A DNA stretch of 9,619 bases from Candidatus Bathyarchaeota archaeon RBG_13_52_12 (GTDB taxonomy: Archaea; Thermoproteota; Bathyarchaeia; TCS64), in NCBI GenBank assembly GCA_001774245.1, contig MEZF01000036.1, forward strand, positions 6,813-16,431, read 5' to 3'. Shown here piece by piece: positions 1 to 5,964 of the stretch; positions within the stretch are counted from its first letter, which is position 1; each line of letters starts with the position of its first letter. A program made the translations under genes and the position numbers. Under the pieces are notes generated by a model, which worked only from the letters and a program-made list of their open reading frames with translations, was not told where the DNA came from and made no database searches.

Positions 1-192
1 AGGAGCCTGATGAGGGTCTCCGGGAGGACGCTCACTGTATTTGAGAATCGAAGCTACCTGAAAAGGGTGCGTAACCTCTACATCGGTTTCGCCAAGGAGG
101 GAGAGATGAGGCTCGTGGACACCGGGCGCCCCGTCGACGAGGTCGAGGCGGAAGTTGAGAGGCTCGTCAAGGAGCTTATCGGAGTAGAGTAA
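1..192 (+). CDS. tmk: Thymidylate kinase, C-terminal fragment (5' end outside window)
   Basis: The reading frame is open from base 1 and stops with TAG at 190-192, so this is the last 63 codons of a longer gene. It has the look of the end of an archaeal dTMP kinase: a VSGRTLTVFE stretch, then YLKRVRNLY, then a short strand (MRLVDTGRP) and a closing amphipathic helix (VDEVEAEVERLVKELI). In the family this part carries the loop after the lid and the last helix; the enzyme phosphorylates dTMP to dTDP with ATP in the cytosol. The ATG at 10 is internal and should not be taken as the start. The P-loop and DRY motifs lie outside the window, so the call rests on the C-terminal pattern alone. The next gene is convergent, with a 27-base gap. 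Confidence 0.72.
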   Translation, partial: RSLMRVSGRTLTVFENRSYLKRVRNLYIGFAKEGEMRLVDTGRPVDEVEAEVERLVKELIGVE

Positions 193-219
193 TAGGCGCA
201 GGGCCGCGTGTCGCTGTCG

Positions 220-564
220 TCACTTTGTCCCATTTACGGGTTTTAATTGCCTTTGGGCTTCGAGCAGGGTTATTATCGTCTCTGTGAGTTTCTTTATTTC
301 GGTGGGTTCGGTCTCGGCGTCTAGCCTCTGCTGGAGGAGCTGGAGCTTTGTCTGAAGGGTTCTCTCCAGGCTCGCGTCCTGAGCCAACTTCTGGGCATCC
401 TTACCGTCCTTGACTATCTTGACTTCCCTCCTTTCTCGAGGACAGAAAGTCTCCCCAGTCTTGAGCTGGAAGAGAGGTGCGCCGCACTCTGGACAGGTGG
501 CGCTGAGCATCTTGGCGCCCTGTCGGATCATCTCCGCCATCTCTTTCATGCTCTGATCGGACAA
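220..564 (-). CDS. Sjogren's syndrome/scleroderma autoantigen 1-like zinc-ribbon protein
   Basis: A 114-residue protein. Residues 1-20 form a helix (MKEMAEMIRQGAKML), followed by a zinc-ribbon half CPEC (C24, C27) and C41, then a charged, Gln/Leu-rich helix from about 60 to 108 that is probably coiled coil. The arrangement of helix, CPxCGxPLF, GETFCP and then basic strand is that of the small archaeal UPF0148 / autoantigen p27 family, whose function is not known. The usual second half CPxC is reduced here to CPRE, so only three cysteines are present. The start is TTG at 562-564: an in-frame TAA lies three codons upstream, and a TATA-like CATATATG at 588-595 sits about 27 bases before it, fitting a leaderless message. 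ATG at 549 (Met6) is the alternative start. It is divergent from cysteine synthase. Confidence 0.8.
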   Translation of the reverse strand: MSDQSMKEMAEMIRQGAKMLSATCPECGAPLFQLKTGETFCPRERREVKIVKDGKDAQKLAQDASLERTLQTKLQLLQQRLDAETEPTEIKKLTETIITLLEAQRQLKPVNGTK

Positions 565-587
565 ATCACTTTACTCTCGGTGCTCGG

Positions 588-595
588 CATATATG
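588..595 (-). promoter_or_regulatory. TATA-like box for the zinc-ribbon gene
   Basis: CATATATG is centred about 27 bases upstream of the TTG start at 564. That is the usual archaeal distance from TATA box to transcription start, so the message would begin at or very near the start codon. Confidence 0.5.
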
Positions 596-635
596 GCTAT
601 TGAGGTGAATTTGGAACCTTACGAGGTGTTACTCC

Positions 636-647
636 AGATACGTATCT
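636..647. promoter_or_regulatory. 12-base perfect palindrome upstream of cysteine synthase
   Basis: AGATACGTATCT reads the same on both strands. It lies between the divergent zinc-ribbon and cysteine synthase genes, 57 bases before the cysteine synthase ATG and 25 bases before a short upstream ORF. Its right half (TACGTATCTA) also falls where a TATA box for position 672 would be. A dimeric repressor site overlapping a promoter is the natural reading, but no binding protein can be named from sequence. Confidence 0.35.
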
Positions 648-671
648 AACATCGGTCCTTGGAGGGGAGGA

Positions 672-707
672 ATGACGCTTATCACCCTATCGTGCGGATT
701 TAGATGA
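672..707 (+). CDS. Possible 11-codon leader ORF coupled to cysteine synthase
   Basis: ATG at 672 begins a short frame encoding MTLITLSCGFR and ending in TGA at 705-707. It is preceded by a very strong purine-rich ribosome site at 661-670; its first GGAGG ends 6 bases before the ATG. The TGA overlaps the cysteine synthase ATG (704-706) as ATGA, the classic coupling arrangement. Cysteine synthase itself has no ribosome site close by and has an in-frame TAG directly before its ATG. The peptide carries adjacent Ser and Cys codons (TCG TGC), which is suggestive for a gene of cysteine synthesis. Against it: a TATA-like CTTATCA at 678-684 could drive a leaderless cysteine synthase message that excludes this ORF. 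Confidence 0.3.
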   Translation: MTLITLSCGFR

Positions 708-1642
708 GGAATTATCGCTTGAAGGTCGTCGAGAATGCTCTCGAACTCATCGGTGACACACCGATGATCAAGCTCAGCTTCACCAATGAAGATGCTATCA
801 TCTACGCTAAGGTGGAATACCTGAACCCCAGCGGTAGCGTGAAAGACAGGATAGCCAAACACCTCATAGCGGAGGCGGAGAATAGGGGTGACCTGAGGCC
901 TGGCTACACTATAGTTGAAGCAACTAGCGGCAACACTGGCGTCGCCTTCAGCTTCGCCGCTGCTGCGAAGGGGTACAAAATGATAGTCGTTATGCCCGAA
1001 ACAGCGAGCATTGAGCGGCGTACCATCATGAAGCATTACAACGCGGAAGTAGTGCTTACCCCAGCGAAGGATTTCATCAAAGGTGCTGTCAAGAAGGCCT
1101 CGGAGATAGCGAAGAAGCCGAAGCACTGGGCTCCCTGCCAATTCGATAACAACGACAATGTTCAGGCACATGAGAGGACGACGGCTCAGGAGATGCTCAA
1201 GCAGGTCCCCGGTGGGAAGGTCGATGCCTTTGTCGCAGGCATAGGAACTGGCGGCACCCTCAAGGGGGTCGTTAACGTCCTCAGGAAAAAGAATCCAGAT
1301 CTTAAGGTCTACGCGGTCGACCCAATTGGCAGGAACGTCGAGGGAGACATTGAACCTCTTAAATGTGCGGAGCACAAAGTCGAGGGAATCGGCGACGGTT
1401 TCATACCCTCCATCACTGACTTGAAGGTCATAGACGAGGTTATTCAAGTAACGGATAAAAACGCCATCGCTACTGCTCAGAGGCTGGCCCGTGAGAAGGG
1501 CCTATTCGTAGGTAACTCAAGTGGTGCCTACATCTGGTGCGCCCTTCAGACCGCGGAGAAGCTAGGTAAGGGAAAGGCAGTAGTCACAATCCTTCCCGAC
1601 AATGCTAATAGGTACTATAGCACCGACCTCTTCAAGGAGTGA
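704..1642 (+). CDS. cysK: Cysteine synthase (possibly O-phosphoserine-dependent)
   Basis: A 312-residue PLP enzyme of fold type II. Visible motifs are NPSGSVKDR with the PLP-binding lysine K47, the substrate loop TSGNTG (74-79), the Gln-Phe-Asp-Asn stretch at 146-149, the phosphate-cradling GTGGT (181-185), EGIGDGFIP (228-235), SSGA (272-275) and the terminal LPDNANRYYSTDLF. These are the hallmarks of CysK/CysM enzymes, which replace the leaving group of an activated serine with sulfide to make cysteine; the length is typical. Whether the substrate is O-acetylserine or O-phosphoserine cannot be read from these motifs. The adjacent SerK-like kinase, 9 bases downstream, argues for O-phosphoserine, as in Thermococcales. 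The ATG at 704 is preceded directly by an in-frame TAG, so no earlier start is possible. It either depends on the coupled leader ORF or is leaderless. Confidence 0.92.
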   Translation: MRNYRLKVVENALELIGDTPMIKLSFTNEDAIIYAKVEYLNPSGSVKDRIAKHLIAEAENRGDLRPGYTIVEATSGNTGVAFSFAAAAKGYKMIVVMPETASIERRTIMKHYNAEVVLTPAKDFIKGAVKKASEIAKKPKHWAPCQFDNNDNVQAHERTTAQEMLKQVPGGKVDAFVAGIGTGGTLKGVVNVLRKKNPDLKVYAVDPIGRNVEGDIEPLKCAEHKVEGIGDGFIPSITDLKVIDEVIQVTDKNAIATAQRLAREKGLFVGNSSGAYIWCALQTAEKLGKGKAVVTILPDNANRYYSTDLFKE

Positions 1643-1651
1643 CTGAGGGCT

Positions 1652-2518
1652 TTGGGGAGTACCAAGCCTCGCGGATTTGTGATAAGCCACCCCCAGTGCT
1701 CCTTCGAGCTAGTCCTAGAGGAGCTTAACGATCTCCACATACACGAGGAAATAATACCGGAAAAGATGCGGGAGCTTGTGGAGAAAATTTCACATGATGG
1801 AGTTTGGATACACCCTATAATTGTCGACAGAAACAGCTTAGTCGTACTCGACGGCATGCACAGAGTCGCTGCTGCGAAGGAAATCGGGTACAAGTACATT
1901 CCAGTCTGTCTCGTTGACTACAGGAACCCGAACATCAAAATCGGGTGCTGGTACAGGATGTTCAAGAGCCTAAGCGCTGAGGAGGCGGAGGTGGCACTCG
2001 GGGAAGCGGGGCTAACTTCAACCAAGAAAGCTTACGACGAGGCTCAGAGGCTCGTTGAAAAGCGCGTGGCAGTCACTTCCATGTTCGCGAGATCTTGGTG
2101 TATCGCCGCCCTCGGCTATACCCAAGGCATCAAGGAGAGGTACGACTCGATCAAGAGGATCGAGAATGCATTACTATCGAAGGGTCACCTTATGGGTTAC
2201 AGCACAGACAGGGACGCCCCGGCCCGAGTAGCCTCAGGCGAGTACTCCGCTGGCCTCATGACACCCACCGTCATGAAGAGGGAGGTCTTGGATATAGCAC
2301 TCAAGGGTATGGTCTTCAGCCAGAAGACGACGCGCCACATAATCCCCGCCCGGCCTATGTTCGTCACCGTTCCCACCGACTGGCTTAAGGGCGACCTGAG
2401 CCCCGAGGAAGCGAACAACCGCTTTAGAATACACCTTACCTCGAAGAGGGTTGAGAAACTGCCGCCAGGGCAGATACTTGACAGGAGATACGACGAGGAA
2501 CTCTACGTTTTCAAGTAG
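1652..2518 (+). CDS. serK: SerK-like free serine kinase (ParB/sulfiredoxin-like fold)
   Basis: 288 residues. The N-terminal ~100 residues form a ParB-N-like domain: HEEIIPEKMRELVEKI (31-46), then WIHPIIVD (52-59) and the DGMHRVAAAKEIG motif (67-79). This pattern of an early HEE glutamate and a later DGxHR is shared with ADP-dependent serine kinase SerK of Thermococcus and with staphylococcal SbnI, both of which phosphorylate free L-serine to O-phosphoserine. The C-terminal part contains KTTRHIIPARP (approximately 227-237), which may complete the active site. Its position directly after cysteine synthase fits a serine to phosphoserine to cysteine route. The start is TTG at 1652 with ribosome site AGGAGTGA (1635-1642), which includes the upstream stop codon. 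A plasmid-type ParB role is unlikely, as there is no ParA and no helix-turn-helix region. ADP versus ATP use cannot be decided. Confidence 0.78.
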   Translation: MGSTKPRGFVISHPQCSFELVLEELNDLHIHEEIIPEKMRELVEKISHDGVWIHPIIVDRNSLVVLDGMHRVAAAKEIGYKYIPVCLVDYRNPNIKIGCWYRMFKSLSAEEAEVALGEAGLTSTKKAYDEAQRLVEKRVAVTSMFARSWCIAALGYTQGIKERYDSIKRIENALLSKGHLMGYSTDRDAPARVASGEYSAGLMTPTVMKREVLDIALKGMVFSQKTTRHIIPARPMFVTVPTDWLKGDLSPEEANNRFRIHLTSKRVEKLPPGQILDRRYDEELYVFK

Positions 2519-2525
2519 GGGTCAG

Positions 2526-2637
2526 GCGATCGCACCGAGGCGCTTCGCTATAAGCGAAACATGGAGCGTGAGGTTTGGGGAGGGCTCCTCTTCTAGGCGA
2601 AGCCCCAGCCCTTCCATGCGATCCCGACGCACGTGCG
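2526..2637. other. Convergent intergenic gap with four small dyad symmetries
   Basis: The 136 bases between the serK stop and the serS stop hold no credible gene. They contain GCGATCGC (2526-2533), a hairpin TTCGCT-ATA-AGCGAA (2544-2558), a looser GGGCT/AGCCC stem (2582-2586 with 2601-2605) and CGCACGTGCG (2628-2637). None is followed by a clear T-run. They may help end transcription from both sides or belong to an unrecognised structured RNA. Confidence 0.35.
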
Positions 2638-2654
2638 AATAGGGGGAAGGAATT

Positions 2655-3968
2655 TTATATCTTCATCTTGTTGAGCTTTCCCTCGATCGTCTTCATGCCC
2701 ATGTACTTCTGAAGCGCCTTTGGCACTTTAATAGTGCCGTCGGCTTGCTGGTACTGCTCCATTATCATGATCATGGTTCTCGATGTGGCGATCGCGGTGT
2801 TGTTGAGAGTGTGGACGAAGCCTGCGGGTGCTTGCCCCTCCTTCATTCTGTACCTCGTGTTCAGGCGACGCGCCTGGTAGTCGGTGCAGTTTGAGTTGCT
2901 CCCCACCTCTCTGAACTCTCCATCCGCCATCCATGCCTCCATGTCGTACTTCTTAGCCGCAATACTACCGATGTCACCTGTGCAGACGTTCACCACCCTA
3001 TAGTGGAGGCCAAGCCCCTCGTAGAGGGCTTCACTGTTGCGCTGAAGCTCCTCGTGGAGTTCCCAACTCTGCTCGGGGAGGCAGAAGATGAACTGCTCGA
3101 TTTTGTTGAATTGGTGTACACGGAATATTCCCTTGGTGTATTTTCCGTGGCTGCCGATCTCCCTCCTAAAGCAGGGGGAGACGCCGCACATTTTGATGGG
3201 CAGCTGATCAGCGTTGAGTATCTCGTCCTTGAGCATCGCCCCCATAGGGTGCTCGGAGGTAGCTATGAGGTAGAGAGGGTCCTTCAAGTTCTCGGAATCC
3301 TCTATACGGTACATGACGTTCTCGAAATCGCCGAGGTCGGTGACTCCCTCGTAGAAGCTCCTCCTGATCATGTAAGGCGGCTCGATGAGGCTGTACCCCC
3401 TACTGAGGAGTAAGTCCATCGCGTACCTCATTATAGAGTAGTCAAGGAGCGCCATCTCGTTTCGTAGGTAATAGAAGCCCGTTCCAGTGACCTTTGCCGC
3501 CCTCTCGAAGTCTGCTATACCCAAGGATTGGGAGAGCTCCGCGTGACTACTCGGCGAAAAGCCGAATTTTGGTGGCTCACCCCAAACTTTCACGACGACG
3601 TTGTCCTTGTCATCTTTACCGTAGGGTACGGACTCGTGGAGGAGGTTTGGCAGCCTCATTAAGCCGTTCTTGACGAAAGCCTGCTTAGCCTCGAGCTCGG
3701 ACTCGTGAGCGTTGATCTCGTCGGGAATCCTGCTGGCCTCCGCTTTGAGGGAAGATGCGTCTTTGCCCGCTTTCATGGCCTGAGCGATCTCCTGACTCAC
3801 ATCGTTTCGCCTCTTGCGGAGTCCGTTAACCTGAGCGGTTAGCTCGCGCCACCGCTTGTCAGCGTCGGCAACCTGCTGCAGGAGTTCCAGCTTCTCGGGC
3901 TGGTGTCTCCTCTCCAGGTTGGCGCGCACCATCTCAGGGTTCTCCCTGATAAGCTTGATATCAAGCAA
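2655..3968 (-). CDS. serS: Seryl-tRNA synthetase
   Basis: 437 residues, the normal length for the common (not methanogen-type) class II enzyme that charges tRNA-Ser. The N-terminus MLDIKLIRENPE is canonical. Residues about 28-100 form the long antiparallel coiled-coil arm that grips the long variable arm of tRNA-Ser. Then follow the motif 1 region GYSLIEPPYM (191-200), the serine-binding TSEHP loop (237-241), motif 2 CFRRE with FRVHQFNKIEQF (266-270 and 282-293) and motif 3 TAIATSRTMIMIMEQYQ (391-407) with its arginine at 397. TSEHP and the TAIATSR form match archaeal/eukaryal rather than bacterial enzymes. The start is TTG at 3966-3968: an in-frame TGA lies three codons upstream, a GTGA element sits 6 bases before it, and a TATA-like TTCTAAAT lies at 4006-4013. 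It is divergent from the DUF3303-like gene. Confidence 0.96.
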   Translation of the reverse strand: MLDIKLIRENPEMVRANLERRHQPEKLELLQQVADADKRWRELTAQVNGLRKRRNDVSQEIAQAMKAGKDASSLKAEASRIPDEINAHESELEAKQAFVKNGLMRLPNLLHESVPYGKDDKDNVVVKVWGEPPKFGFSPSSHAELSQSLGIADFERAAKVTGTGFYYLRNEMALLDYSIMRYAMDLLLSRGYSLIEPPYMIRRSFYEGVTDLGDFENVMYRIEDSENLKDPLYLIATSEHPMGAMLKDEILNADQLPIKMCGVSPCFRREIGSHGKYTKGIFRVHQFNKIEQFIFCLPEQSWELHEELQRNSEALYEGLGLHYRVVNVCTGDIGSIAAKKYDMEAWMADGEFREVGSNSNCTDYQARRLNTRYRMKEGQAPAGFVHTLNNTAIATSRTMIMIMEQYQQADGTIKVPKALQKYMGMKTIEGKLNKMKI

Positions 3969-4005
3969 CTGTAGTCACGCAGAATATCCATCACCACGAG
4001 GAGGC

Positions 4006-4013
4006 ATTTAGAA
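4006..4013 (-). promoter_or_regulatory. TATA-like box for serS
   Basis: TTCTAAAT on the minus strand predicts a transcript start near 3983, giving a leader of about 14 bases that would include the weak GTGA ribosome site before the TTG start. Confidence 0.35.
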
Positions 4014-4048
4014 GTTGCCACCAGATCCGTGGCGTTACATGGATTACG

Positions 4049-4055
4049 TTTAATA
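4049..4055 (+). promoter_or_regulatory. TATA-like box for the DUF3303-like gene
   Basis: TTTAATA is centred about 25 bases before ATG 4077 and 37 before ATG 4089. The predicted transcript start near 4078 leaves room for the GGTGA ribosome site (4079-4083) in front of ATG 4089. Confidence 0.4.
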
Positions 4056-4088
4056 TCTGCTGATCATAACTAACATATGGTGACTTGC

Positions 4089-4394
4089 ATGAAGTTTATA
4101 GCGTTTTTGGAGTGCAGCTCGGAAGACATGGATGATTTCATAGAGGTTTGGCAGAGAAGGACGAAGGCGGGGCACACCGTGAAGACCCTCTTCCCGCCCC
4201 ATACAATGGCGAACGCCCCGAAGGGCTACTCGGGATTCACCATCTTCGAGACGGATAACGTGGAAGATGTGATGCACTACGTCACGGAGTACGGCCAGGT
4301 CGCGAGCGTGCAGGTGTTCCCTATCTGGGAGTCTAAAAAGGGGGCGGAGCTCTACCAAAAGCTCAGGTTGCCGATGAAGAAAGGTACCAGGTAG
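4089..4394 (+). CDS. DUF3303-like small protein
   Basis: 101 residues from ATG 4089. It begins MKFIAFLECS, runs through a helix (DMDDFIEVWQRRT), a PPHTMANAPKGYSGFTIFET stretch and then DNVEDVMHYVTEYGQVASVQVFPIWESKKGAELY. This order of beta strand, helix, GFTIFET strand, helix and final Ile-Glu-Ser-Lys-Lys strand is that of small ferredoxin-like-fold proteins annotated DUF3303, common in archaea and some bacteria, with no established function. An in-frame ATG at 4077 would add four residues (MVTC). ATG 4089 is preferred because GGTGA (4079-4083) lies 5 bases before it and family members begin with MKF. There are no membrane segments and no metal motif. It is probably its own transcript, with an 81-base gap to the next start region. 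Confidence 0.75.
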   Translation: MKFIAFLECSSEDMDDFIEVWQRRTKAGHTVKTLFPPHTMANAPKGYSGFTIFETDNVEDVMHYVTEYGQVASVQVFPIWESKKGAELYQKLRLPMKKGTR

Positions 4395-4447
4395 CCTTCA
4401 ATCACCAGTTTCATCTGGGTCCCCCCTACTCCCCGGTGCGCAACTTC

Positions 4448-4453
4448 TTTTAA
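4448..4453 (+). promoter_or_regulatory. TATA-like box for the 4485 small gene
   Basis: TTTTAA is centred about 26 bases before GTG 4476, so the transcript would begin about there and include the GGTGA ribosome site for ATG 4485. Confidence 0.4.
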
Positions 4454-4484
4454 CGCTGATGAGCTGGATCTCGCGGTGAAGCGC

Positions 4485-4673
4485 ATGGAGTCAGCCTCAA
4501 GTTACCAGATGGGCGCATTCGAGGCTCTTGAGTGGGCTTGGCACCTCCTCAGGACGCAGAAGGAGCACAGCGGCTCAGTCGACGAAGCTTACAGCACAGT
4601 CCAGGAGCTACTCGCCAAGGTCGGTAAAGGAGGCAACGTGGACTTTCGTACAGAGATCAGTCGCCTTCACTAG
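4485..4673 (+). CDS. Unidentified small helical protein
   Basis: 62 residues from ATG 4485, or 65 from the in-frame GTG at 4476. I do not recognise the family with confidence. The sequence is one long predicted helix (YQMGAFEALEWAWHLLRTQKE), a short linker (HSGSVDEA), a second helix (AYSTVQELLAKVG) and a closing VDFRTEISRL. This looks like a soluble two-helix archaeal protein and not a chance frame: it has good hydrophobic periodicity, a TATA-like box and a GGTGA ribosome site (4475-4479) 5 bases before the ATG. That is exactly the spacing seen at the preceding DUF3303-like gene. There are no cysteines, so no zinc finger. No function can be assigned from sequence or neighbours. Confidence 0.62.
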   Translation: MESASSYQMGAFEALEWAWHLLRTQKEHSGSVDEAYSTVQELLAKVGKGGNVDFRTEISRLH

Positions 4674-4691
4674 CTGAGATCCTGGAAAACC

Positions 4692-4699
4692 ATTAATCA
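4692..4699 (+). promoter_or_regulatory. TATA-like box for the amidohydrolase pair
   Basis: ATTAATCA is centred about 26 bases before ATG 4721, and no ribosome site lies between them. This fits a leaderless message starting at the amidohydrolase ATG and reading on into the ComB-like gene. Confidence 0.5.
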
Positions 4700-4720
4700 T
4701 GCAGCCCCGACTCCTACCAC

Positions 4721-5962
4721 ATGGCCCATAACGCCTCAGTGAAAGTGGTTAAAAATGCATACCTCGTCGACGGGACGGGGAAGAAACCCGTCAAGGACAC
4801 GACAATAGTCATAAAGGGTAACTTGATTGAGGATGTAGGTAAGACCGTAGACGTCTCCAGTGGGGCCGAGGTAATAGACGCCGCAGGGAGGACAGTGATG
4901 CCGGGGCTCATTGACGCTCACGTACACATCTGCTTCAACGGCGACCCAAACCTCTTAAGCGTCCTGAACTACCCACCGGGACTCATTCAGCTCTTCGGCG
5001 CCTACAACGCCTCCAAGACCCTCGAGGCAGGCTACACGACTATCCGCGACATGGGTACCCCATTCGGCTATGCCCTCGCCCTCAAGAAAGCAATAGAGAT
5101 GGGGATCGCTCGGGGGCCCCGTATCGTCGCCCCCGGTAGGATAATAAGCCAGACAGGCGGTCATGCCGACTTCTACCTACCTAGTGGCGTAACATACAAC
5201 GAAATGAGCCTCATAAGTGATGGCCCATCCGAAACCCGAAGGTCAGCGAGGATTAACCTCCGCGACGGCGTAGACTTCTTAAAGATCTGCACGAGCGGGG
5301 GTGTAATGAGCCCAAGCGACCCAGTTGACACCCCACAATTCACCGTTGAGGAGATCAAGTCGGTATGCGAGGAGGCCAATCACGTCCACAGGTCCGTCGC
5401 AAGCCACGCTCACGGCCCAACCGGCATTATGAACGCCATCCTCGGGGGAGTCAAGAGCATAGAGCATGGCAGCATCCAGACCAAGGAGACCGTGAAAGCC
5501 ATGGTCGAGCACGGCGTCTTCCAGGTACCGACTCTTACGGCTAGCTGGAACATCATTCAGAAGGGAACGGCTGCAGGCATCCCCGACTGGGCCGTTGCCA
5601 AGGCTAAGGAGATCGCCGACTATCCCCAAAAGAGCCTAATGCTCTGTTACAAGGCAGGTGTCAAGGTGGCTGCAGGTACGGACGCCGGTACCCCCTTCAA
5701 TCGCCATGGCGAGAACGCTAAAGAGCTGGAGCTAATGGTCGCAGCAGGCCTCAAACCCATCGAGGCAATCACATGCTCAACGAAGATCGGAGCAGAAGCA
5801 TGCTACCTAGGTGCAAAGACAGGCACCTTAGAGAAAGGAAAATGGGCCGACCTAATAGTAATCGACGGAGACCCCACCGCTGATGTGATGCTCCTACAGG
5901 ACAAGGCGAAGATCCGCCTCGTCATGAAAGCAGGGACTGTCGAGGTAAACAGAGGCATCTAG
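4721..5962 (+). CDS. Metal-dependent amidohydrolase (imidazolonepropionase/prolidase-like)
   Basis: 413 residues of the amidohydrolase superfamily. Residues 1-60 and about 370-413 form the small beta-sandwich domain (ending GTLEKGKWADLIVIDGDPTAD); the middle is a TIM barrel. Metal ligands are all visible: H67 and H69 (DAHVH), the bridging lysine K188 (FLKICTSGG), H229 (SHAHG), H249 (EHG) and the catalytic D321 (GTDAGTP). GYTTIRDMG (104-112) and GPRIVAPGR with the GGHAD stretch (132-150) are typical of the subgroup holding Xaa-Pro dipeptidases and related acyl-amino-acid hydrolases, so hydrolysis of a dipeptide or N-acyl amino acid in the cytosol is likely. The exact substrate is unknown. There is no signal peptide. 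A leaderless ATG is supported by the upstream TATA-like box. It is followed after 2 bases by the ComB-like gene, so the two are surely cotranscribed. Confidence 0.9.
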   Translation: MAHNASVKVVKNAYLVDGTGKKPVKDTTIVIKGNLIEDVGKTVDVSSGAEVIDAAGRTVMPGLIDAHVHICFNGDPNLLSVLNYPPGLIQLFGAYNASKTLEAGYTTIRDMGTPFGYALALKKAIEMGIARGPRIVAPGRIISQTGGHADFYLPSGVTYNEMSLISDGPSETRRSARINLRDGVDFLKICTSGGVMSPSDPVDTPQFTVEEIKSVCEEANHVHRSVASHAHGPTGIMNAILGGVKSIEHGSIQTKETVKAMVEHGVFQVPTLTASWNIIQKGTAAGIPDWAVAKAKEIADYPQKSLMLCYKAGVKVAAGTDAGTPFNRHGENAKELELMVAAGLKPIEAITCSTKIGAEACYLGAKTGTLEKGKWADLIVIDGDPTADVMLLQDKAKIRLVMKAGTVEVNRGI

Positions 5963-5964
5963 AG

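Noticed and set aside
629..1447. 272-residue frame on the minus strand opposite cysteine synthase
   Set aside because: It lies inside a gene with all catalytic motifs intact on the plus strand; its translation shows no known motif and its length comes from codon bias.
1652..2518. ParB chromosome-partitioning protein
   Set aside because: Only the N-terminal fold resembles ParB; there is no helix-turn-helix segment or ParA neighbour, and the cysteine synthase context fits SerK.
2650..2661. TATA-like AATTTTATATC on the plus strand
   Set aside because: It lies at the 3' end of serS with no plus-strand gene downstream; the A/T run comes from the serS stop and adjacent Lys/Ile codons.
3839..4021. 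Out-of-frame 60-residue minus-strand frame overlapping the serS start, also with adjacent Ser-Cys codons
   Set aside because: It overlaps the first 130 bases of serS, whose N-terminus MLDIKLIREN is canonical from TTG 3968; GGTG abuts its internal ATG with no proper spacing, so the Ser-Cys pair is taken as chance.
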